Assembly: GCA_026398575.1 (NCBI GenBank) | Contig: JAPLSP010000044.1 | Coordinates: 1 to 5,545, forward strand | DNA from: Candidatus Sumerlaeota bacterium | GTDB taxonomy: Bacteria; Sumerlaeota; Sumerlaeia; JADFCT01 | DNA: 5,545 nucleotides | Direction: 5' to 3' | Shown: positions 1-5,545 of the stretch, piece after piece | Layout: every line of letters begins with the position of its first letter | Numbering within the stretch: position 1 is the stretch's first letter | Position numbers and translations under genes: made by a program | Notes under the pieces: model-generated | The model's database searches: none | What the model saw: the letters and a program-made list of their open reading frames with translations, nothing else | Told to the model about the DNA's origin: nothing

Positions 1-1
1 G

Positions 2-970
2 TTCTTCCTGATGTGCCATCACAAGGCGCCGCACCGCCCCTGGGAGCCGGATGAGAAACACAAAGCGATGTTCGCCGGCAAAACCATCCCCGAACCGCCG
101 ACGCTCTATGACGACTACGCCACGCGCACGGATGCGATCAAGGAATGCCTGCAAAAAGTTTTCACGGATATGACGCGCCGCGATCTGAAGATCGAACCGC
201 CCGCCGACCTCAAAGGCCCGGAGCGCAATAAATGGCTCGGCATCAAGCCCACGGAAGTCGAGATTGAGTCCGGCGGCCAAAAGAAAACTCTCAAGGGCGA
301 TGAGCTGAACAAGTGGAAGTATCAGCGCTACATGCAGGACTACCTCGCCTGCATACAGTCCATAGATGACAACGTCGGGCGTGTGCTCGACTGGCTCGAT
401 CAAAACGGCCTGCGCGAAAACACCGTCGTCATCTACACCAGCGACCAGGGCTTCTTCCTCGGCGACCACGGCCTGTACGACAAGCGGTTCATGTATGAGG
501 ATTCGCTGAAAATGCCGTTCCTCATTCGCTGGCCCGGCGTCATCAAGCCCGGTTCGACACAGAATGCGCTGGCGATCAATCCCGATTTCGCGCCGACGTT
601 CATGGACATCGCCGGCCTGCCCGCGCCCGCCGACATGCAGGGGCGCAGCATCGTTCCGCTCCTCAAGGGCGAGCGCCCCAGCGACTGGCGCACGAGCATG
701 TATTACCGCTATTATCACGACCCCGGCGACCACAACACCCGCGCCCACTACGGCGTCCGCACTGAGACGCATAAGCTGATTTACTTCTGGAAAAAAGACC
801 TGTGGGAGATGTACGACATGGTGAAGGACCCGATGGAGATGAAAAACATTTACAGCGATCCTTCGCAAAAGGAAACAGTCGAAAAGCTCAAAGCCGAGCT
901 CTATCGCCTGAAAAAAGAATTCAAAGACGACGACCAATTCGCCGACACCCAACCACCGGCGGGGGTATAG
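2..970 (+). CDS. Sulfatase, type I (formylglycine-dependent), C-terminal part; 5' end outside window
   Basis: This is the C-terminal part (about 322 residues) of an arylsulfatase-superfamily enzyme that hydrolyses sulfate esters, probably on sulfated glycans, and acts outside the cytoplasm in most relatives. The frame is open to the left edge and reads FFLM before the ATG at 11. That ATG is therefore internal, and no start or signal peptide is visible. Seen motifs: HHKAPHRPW (17-43), whose Lys (23-25) and His (32-34) match the sulfate-contacting K...H pair of the family; and TSDQGFFLGDHG (440-475), whose Asp-Gln (443-448) matches the C-terminal metal ligands, followed by YDKR with its family Lys (482-484). 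The segment KMPFLIRWPGV and the late YGVRTETHKLIYF ... ELYDL-like ending (here LWEMYDM) are typical of GlcNAc-6-sulfatase/mucin-desulfating relatives. The catalytic Cys/Ser motif must lie upstream of the window. Substrate cannot be assigned. The gene ends at TAG 968-970 and faces the kinase gene tail to tail. Confidence 0.93.
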   Translation, partial: FFLMCHHKAPHRPWEPDEKHKAMFAGKTIPEPPTLYDDYATRTDAIKECLQKVFTDMTRRDLKIEPPADLKGPERNKWLGIKPTEVEIESGGQKKTLKGDELNKWKYQRYMQDYLACIQSIDDNVGRVLDWLDQNGLRENTVVIYTSDQGFFLGDHGLYDKRFMYEDSLKMPFLIRWPGVIKPGSTQNALAINPDFAPTFMDIAGLPAPADMQGRSIVPLLKGERPSDWRTSMYYRYYHDPGDHNTRAHYGVRTETHKLIYFWKKDLWEMYDMVKDPMEMKNIYSDPSQKETVEKLKAELYRLKKEFKDDDQFADTQPPAGV

Positions 971-1028
971 TCGCCTTAGGCATTTGCGGTGTAAAATACG
1001 GGTTAGCCGCGCGTTCTCCTTCGTTTCG

Positions 1029-1053
1029 AACTGGTAAGTATTCCTTACAAGTT
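1029..1053. terminator. Imperfect hairpin in the convergent gap; possible bidirectional transcription end
   Basis: The arms 1029-1038 (AACTGGTAAG) and 1044-1053 (CTTACAAGTT) pair over 10 positions with a single G-A mismatch (1033/1049) around a 5-base loop. It lies 58 bases after the sulfatase stop and 43 bases from the kinase stop, where a shared terminator would be expected. Neither side is followed directly by a T tract; the nearest plus-strand T run is about 20 bases further on (1076-1080), and the stem is AT-rich. It is therefore not a classic intrinsic terminator. The rest of the 126-base gap holds nothing else I can name. Confidence 0.3.
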
Positions 1054-1096
1054 GCCCCATCACAGTTGACAGCGCTTTTTGCTTTTATCTATCGCA

Positions 1097-4000
1097 TCAC
1101 CAGTATCCAATATTCCTGTAGCGAATCTTCACACCCTTATCCGTGGCGCCGGTGATTTGCAGCGCGCATCGCGCGCCGTTACGCGTGATAATGAAGTGGA
1201 GGTTTTTACCGCTGATAGTGTTTGTTTCGCGGCGCAGGTCCATGCCGGGAATGTTTGCGCTTTCCATCGTGGAACGCCATTGTTCCATGACCGTCAAGAT
1301 CTGCTCGATCTGGGCGGTCGTGACGTCATCCACCGACAGGCTCGAAGCGCCTGCAGCTTGGGGTTGCAGGTTGACACAAAGGCGAGCATCGAGCAGGGCA
1401 ACAGTATCGGAAGAGATTGCGTTATCCGGCACATATATATCGGCGCCGGCGGCGCGCAGCGATTTCTTTCCATCCGGCCCGAAGTCCAGCGCGCAACCGG
1501 GCGGCAGCTTCGCATATCCATTGGTACAAAGATTCATTGTGCGTCGCTCTGGATACGCTCGCGATAACTCTCTCTCGATCACCTCGTTGATGTAAACTTT
1601 TCGCGCGGCGCCTGAAGTGGCCGACTCAGGGAACGCATCGCGAATCACCATGGCAAACGGCGCCGAGATAATCATCTGATCCGTCCAGGGAAGCAACGCC
1701 TGAAGATTCGCTCCGGTCGCCGGAATGGACCACCCCTCGCGTGGGGGCAGCGGATCATAGGCAACCCGTCCCGTGAATGTTTGCGGTTCATAATATGGAA
1801 CAGTAATGAGTCTGAAGCCCACCGACTCGCCCGGTGGCAGATACAGGATTTTCTCGACGGCAGGCGGACGGCCATCTTTAATAACAAATGATTTTTCCGA
1901 ATCAAGCTCCGGAACGGGCAGCAACGTGCATCCGAAGGGATCGGGGCTGCGCAGCAGGCAGAAATTATTACCGCAGCCGATACTCCAAGTTATCGGCTTG
2001 GTTTCCGACGTAGTGTTGGTGAAGCGGCAACGAATCCAGGCAATTTCGTCTCCGAACGAAGAGAAACTTTTGTTCCCCGATGAGCATTCCATTCGCAAGC
2101 CATTCGCAGATTTCCCATCCTGTTTCGGGAGCTTGCCTGTCTCCGTGGTCGCGCCGGCATTTGCCGCATTGTACTCGATCTGCCGCAGTTCGACTTCATT
2201 TTTCGCTTCGCGGTATTTCGATTCCTCGAGAATACCGGCTTTGAATCGGGCTTCGGCGCTTGCGAGACGGCGCAGCGACGCCTCAAGGCGGACGCGCGCA
2301 ATGCGCGCCAGGTCGTCGTCTATTTCGGCTTTCAGCGTGTCCGCTTTTTCCTTGGCTGTGATTACATCGTCGTTCGACACAATTCCCACCGCGAATTTTT
2401 TTTCGGCTATTGTCAGCGCTTCCTGCGCCTGCCGTAGTTGCGTGCGGAGCAATTCATCCTTCAGTCCGGCGGCGCGCGGCGAATTCTTCCCGCTCGGCTG
2501 TGACGGTTGCGTCAGCTTGTAGCGGAACTTCATGCCATAGCCTTTGTAGCCTTCCCCATGATAGGCGCGTTCGTCTTCAACGACGTCAAGGATTTGCATG
2601 ATGCCCGTTTCGCCGCGCGACGTTCTAAAGAGGTAAGTGACCGGCAATTCCTTCTTGTTCAATTCAAGCACGCCATAGCTGAAACTCGCGTGATTCATCA
2701 ATTTCATCGCCGTATCCGCGGTGGTGCTCTCCCAATTCAAACCATACACATCGCGGGTGAAGACGCATCCGCTGCCCACAAGTTGGATATGGTCGGCGCC
2801 GCAGCCTGCCGTAATATCAATGCCGCCCCCGTCTTCGACCTGCTTCCAATCTTTATCATACTCCTCTTTGGTCGTGGCAGGGCCATTGCCGACGATGTAA
2901 ATATTGCCGTTCTGAAACTGGAAGTATTGCTCCCTGCACGGCGCGCCCGACGGCAGCACACGCTCCATCACCTGGCCGAAGGACATTTCCTGCGCAGCGG
3001 TGGCGCTGGTGGCTGCGGCGCCCGAGCGGTTGGCTTTTCCTGCGGCATTCGCGATGGAGCGCATTGACGGAGCGATCATGAGCGCAAACGTGATCACCCC
3101 CAGAAGGCCCAACAGGATGATCCCGTTGATGGCGGCGACGATGAGGCGCAAAGCGGCTCTGCGATGCTTGCGCCAGGCGGGAATGGCAAGTTCGCCGAAT
3201 GTAAACAGGATCAGCAGGGCGGGAGAGATCAACCATGCCGCCGGGTTGAAAATGCTGAAGACAAGATTTTTGAGATTTGCAGCGCCAGATCCAATCGGTA
3301 TCCCCGCATCTTTGGCCACTTCATAAAGTTTCGGCACAAGGAACACCATGCAGAACCACCAACTCGCGACTATGGGCAGCATTGACAGCAGCGCCAGGGC
3401 ATAATCTTTCCAAAGCGAGGCAAGAGGAGCGGCGGCCGGCACGGCGCCCGCGGACGCGACGCGCGGCGGAATCTCCGAAGGCGGCCGATGATCTCGCATG
3501 GCGTTTGATCGCGCGAGCAGCCCCCACAGCATCGCGAACAATCCGATAACGGCAATGACGGCCCCTGCCGGGCGCATCAAACGGCCCTCCACAGGATCGT
3601 CCCGCCAGAGATAGGTCCACCCAAGACCGCCAATCAAAATGATCAGTCCCGCATATTGCAGCCATGAGTTGAGGAGAATGCCGGCGAAGAGCGATGGGGC
3701 GGATGGCTGGCCCGTTGACGCCGGAATGCTTCCTTCCCCGGTTACGTCCCCCGATGGGCGGCTTACTACGCGCCATACGCCGCGGATGATGAAGTAATCC
3801 ACTGCCAGGGCGATGAGAATGGCGGCAAGGATTGGGAGCATGTTGTGCTCTGCAAGATGATTGGCGACCTTCGTAATGAACACAGGATTGACCTCCGGCC
3901 TGTTTTGCAGCGCAGGATTGGCGAAAAGGCTCACGCAGAGGCGCGCCAAGTTTATCCCGCAATAGCCGATTAAACCGTCCAACGCGAGCAAGGGGAACAG

Positions 4001-5545
4001 CATGCCGTCAAACACCGCCAATCCCAGCCCGCAGAGCCGTCTCGCCGAACGCCGGATTTGCGCGACGGCGACCCATCCGAGAATCGTCATGCCGAACGGC
4101 GCGGTCAGACTTAATAAAAACAGCATCGTTTCATTCGACGACCCAGTTGACTTAAGGATGATGTCCAAGGTTGACTTAAAAACGATGCCCAAGCCGACAG
4201 CCAGCAATCCAATGCCTCCCCAAATTGCGCCGGCGATCGCCAGTCGTGAAAAGCATTGTTCAAAGCGCGCGCCGCATGCCGCGCATGTTTTTGCTTCGTC
4301 GGTTATGCGATGGCCGCATTCCGAGCAAACCTGCTTAAGCGCAAGCCTTCCGCCGATGATCAGCAAAATAACGCCTAGGGCGAAGCCGACGTATGGAATA
4401 AAAAAGCACGCCAATCCAATCGCCTGCACGGCGCAGCCAATTCCAAAAAACTCACCCTTTGTTCTCCTTCTTGCGTAAACGCCTTTTGACGTTTGAGTAT
4501 CCGGTGTCGTTTTCCCGGCCTGCGGGGCACTGTCGCTTTCCGTCGAGACGATGGTCTCCACGCGGGTTTTGATTTCGCTGACTTGCTGATAGCGGCGCTC
4601 GGGCTGTTTCTCCAGGGCGCGCAGGACCACTTCATCGAGGCGAACGTCTATCCGGACCTTGTGCGAAGGCGGCTCGATGCGCTGTTCCGGCAGTTCGCCG
4701 GTGAGCATCTGATAAAACACCACGCCCAACGCGTAAATGTCCGCGCGATGATCCACTTCGCGAGGACGGTCTATCTGTTCGGGGGCCATGTATTGCGGCG
4801 TGCCCATGACCTTGCCCGCCTCGGTGAGCGGGAATGACATGGCCGCCGCGCCGCCCTCACCCGATGATTCACCGCCTTGGCCTGACGATACGGCCCCTTG
4901 TCCCGCGGCGGCGGCGCCTTGACTTGGCGATTGGGCGCCCCGGACCGCCGGCCCGCCGGCGCCGCCGCTCATCAGCTTCGCCAGGCCGAAGTCCGCCACC
5001 TTCACACGTCCCAAACGATCGAGCAAAATGTTCTCGGGCTTGATGTCGCGGTGGATGATGCCGTGGTCATGGGCGAATTGGAGCGCATCGCAGATTTGAG
5101 GGACAATCGCCAGCGCCTCGCGCGCCGAAACACGTTCCGCTTCGAGCAACTGGCGCAGACTCATGCCATCCACGTATTCCATCACGAAGTAGAACAATCC
5201 ATCGGCCTGGCCGAAATCGTGAATGGTGATGATGTTGGGGTGATTGAGGCGAGCCAGCGCGCGGGCTTCGGTCGCAAAGCGCTCGGCAAACGCCGGATCG
5301 CGGCCGATATCCGGCAAGAGGATTTTCAATGCCACAATGCGGTCAAGCTGCGGCTGGCGCGCCTTATAAACCGCGCCCATGCCCCCTCGACCGAGCAATT
5401 CAAGAATTTCGAATTGCGGGAAACGCTCGCGCAGGGCTTCCAGCGAAGGAAGCATAGGATTCCCCGGCGCCGCCGAATCCTGAGAGGCGGCCAACCCCGC
5501 TTTCATCAAACATTCGGGACAAAGCCCTTGTATGGCTTGAGAGCT
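1097..5545 (-). CDS. Membrane-anchored PknB-like Ser/Thr protein kinase with zinc ribbons and composite C-terminal sensor region; 5' end outside window
   Basis: This encodes a transmembrane signalling kinase that phosphorylates Ser/Thr on unknown partners. Residues are numbered from the TTG at 5509-5507 (residue 1); the true start lies further upstream. The 12 codons before it (5545-5510) are open and read ..GLCPEC, then LMKAG, the second half of a zinc ribbon. Kinase domain, about 34-318: glycine loop GRGGMG (40-45), Lys62, Glu81, HRDIKPEN (153-160; an RD kinase), DFG (173-175), GTPQYMAPE (236-244). All catalytic residues are present. A Gly/Ser/Ala/Gln-rich insert (180-226) lies in the activation segment. 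Next come a hydrophobic hairpin (354-390), a zinc ribbon (C395, C398, C409, C412) and about nine helices up to 814. An odd total of eleven would put the kinase inside and the C-terminus outside. The C-terminal region has a sensor-like module (842-1002), a coiled coil (1014-1116), a Cys-bearing beta-rich domain (1138-1290) and a second sensor-like module (1303-1470). Stop TGA is at 1099-1097. The kinase call is certain; helix count and topology are inferred by eye. The ligand is unknown. Confidence 0.95.
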   Translation of the reverse strand, partial: SSQAIQGLCPECLMKAGLAASQDSAAPGNPMLPSLEALRERFPQFEILELLGRGGMGAVYKARQPQLDRIVALKILLPDIGRDPAFAERFATEARALARLNHPNIITIHDFGQADGLFYFVMEYVDGMSLRQLLEAERVSAREALAIVPQICDALQFAHDHGIIHRDIKPENILLDRLGRVKVADFGLAKLMSGGAGGPAVRGAQSPSQGAAAAGQGAVSSGQGGESSGEGGAAAMSFPLTEAGKVMGTPQYMAPEQIDRPREVDHRADIYALGVVFYQMLTGELPEQRIEPPSHKVRIDVRLDEVVLRALEKQPERRYQQVSEIKTRVETIVSTESDSAPQAGKTTPDTQTSKGVYARRRTKGEFFGIGCAVQAIGLACFFIPYVGFALGVILLIIGGRLALKQVCSECGHRITDEAKTCAACGARFEQCFSRLAIAGAIWGGIGLLAVGLGIVFKSTLDIILKSTGSSNETMLFLLSLTAPFGMTILGWVAVAQIRRSARRLCGLGLAVFDGMLFPLLALDGLIGYCGINLARLCVSLFANPALQNRPEVNPVFITKVANHLAEHNMLPILAAILIALAVDYFIIRGVWRVVSRPSGDVTGEGSIPASTGQPSAPSLFAGILLNSWLQYAGLIILIGGLGWTYLWRDDPVEGRLMRPAGAVIAVIGLFAMLWGLLARSNAMRDHRPPSEIPPRVASAGAVPAAAPLASLWKDYALALLSMLPIVASWWFCMVFLVPKLYEVAKDAGIPIGSGAANLKNLVFSIFNPAAWLISPALLILFTFGELAIPAWRKHRRAALRLIVAAINGIILLGLLGVITFALMIAPSMRSIANAAGKANRSGAAATSATAAQEMSFGQVMERVLPSGAPCREQYFQFQNGNIYIVGNGPATTKEEYDKDWKQVEDGGGIDITAGCGADHIQLVGSGCVFTRDVYGLNWESTTADTAMKLMNHASFSYGVLELNKKELPVTYLFRTSRGETGIMQILDVVEDERAYHGEGYKGYGMKFRYKLTQPSQPSGKNSPRAAGLKDELLRTQLRQAQEALTIAEKKFAVGIVSNDDVITAKEKADTLKAEIDDDLARIARVRLEASLRRLASAEARFKAGILEESKYREAKNEVELRQIEYNAANAGATTETGKLPKQDGKSANGLRMECSSGNKSFSSFGDEIAWIRCRFTNTTSETKPITWSIGCGNNFCLLRSPDPFGCTLLPVPELDSEKSFVIKDGRPPAVEKILYLPPGESVGFRLITVPYYEPQTFTGRVAYDPLPPREGWSIPATGANLQALLPWTDQMIISAPFAMVIRDAFPESATSGAARKVYINEVIERELSRAYPERRTMNLCTNGYAKLPPGCALDFGPDGKKSLRAAGADIYVPDNAISSDTVALLDARLCVNLQPQAAGASSLSVDDVTTAQIEQILTVMEQWRSTMESANIPGMDLRRETNTISGKNLHFIITRNGARCALQITGATDKGVKIRYRNIGYW
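4841..4924 (-). repeat. Imperfect 21-bp tandem repeat, four units, coding for a heptapeptide repeat in the kinase activation segment
   Basis: Four consecutive 21-base units encode the heptads [21 protein letters not shown] and GEGGAAA (kinase residues 196-223, counted from 5509). At DNA level the plus-strand string CCTTG recurs at 4875, 4896 and 4917, exactly 21 bases apart; the fourth unit (4841-4861) has degraded to CCCTC at 4854. Length is a multiple of three, so unit gain or loss keeps the kinase in frame. The repeats lie between DFG and the GTPQYMAPE motif, a place where related kinases also carry variable low-complexity inserts as I recall them. The peptide is likely disordered, and its serines could be phosphorylation sites, but that is inference. 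Confidence 0.75.

Noticed and set aside
11..13. ATG as the sulfatase start
   Set aside because: The frame is open to the left edge with family-like residues (FFLM) before it, and the catalytic N-terminal half would be missing; the gene is cut by the window, not short.
802..1155. Plus-strand open frame crossing the sulfatase end and the intergenic gap
   Set aside because: It starts inside the sulfatase in another frame and ends inside the kinase gene; composition is that of a shadow frame and no ribosome binding site decides a start.
2396..2403. Run of eight T (eight A in the kinase coding strand), a possible slippage or frameshift site
   Set aside because: The kinase frame reads A-E-K-K-F through it and continues with sensible coiled-coil sequence on both sides, so there is no sign of a frameshift or of a need for recoding.
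1806..2522. Plus-strand open frame of 238 codons
   Set aside because: It lies fully antisense to the kinase C-terminal region, its protein is Ser/Ala/Arg-rich with no recognisable motif, and the opposite strand carries coherent domains throughout.
2507..3067. Plus-strand open frame of 186 codons
   Set aside because: It is antisense to the first sensor-like module of the kinase, with no motif and no separate evidence of a start.
3321..3962. Minus-strand open frame of 213 codons in another frame
   Set aside because: It overlaps the membrane part of the kinase on the same strand; its Arg/Pro/Ala-rich product with no hydrophobic pattern is typical of a shifted reading of a GC-rich gene.

Overview
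The window holds two convergent protein-coding genes. Both are cut by the window edges, and they are separated by a 126-base gap. I see no RNA gene, insertion sequence, CRISPR array or origin. Base composition is moderately GC-rich and looks even across both genes, with no sign of a recent insertion.

Left part (1-970, plus strand): the C-terminal part of a secreted-type sulfatase of the formylglycine-dependent (type I) superfamily. It most resembles the GlcNAc-6-sulfatase / mucin-desulfating / choline-sulfatase-like group. The N-terminal half, including the C/S-x-P-x-R maturation motif, lies outside the window. Gap (971-1096): a 10-bp imperfect hairpin but no clear intrinsic terminator.

Right part (1097-5545, minus strand): one very long gene for a membrane-anchored Hanks-type (PknB-like) Ser/Thr protein kinase. 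Its frame is open to the right edge. The residues before the first ATG read as the second half of an N-terminal zinc ribbon (CPxC followed by LMKAG), so the true start is beyond the window. The visible order is: zinc-ribbon half, complete active-looking kinase domain with a glycine/serine-rich insert in the activation segment, hydrophobic hairpin, four-cysteine zinc ribbon, about nine further membrane helices, and a probably extracytoplasmic C-terminal region of about 650 residues. That last region contains a sensor-like module, a coiled coil with TolC-like repeats, a cysteine-bearing beta-rich domain, and a second, diverged copy of the sensor-like module.

Organism: the combination of a sulfatase with a zinc-ribbon/kinase/multi-TM protein of this type is what I associate with the PVC superphylum, most likely Verrucomicrobia or a related lineage (Lentisphaerae, Planctomycetes). 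This is inference from family recall; no search was run. The genes are convergent, so they are not an operon, and a functional link (for example polysaccharide sensing and degradation) is only speculation. The most unusual content is the composite C-terminal half of the kinase.
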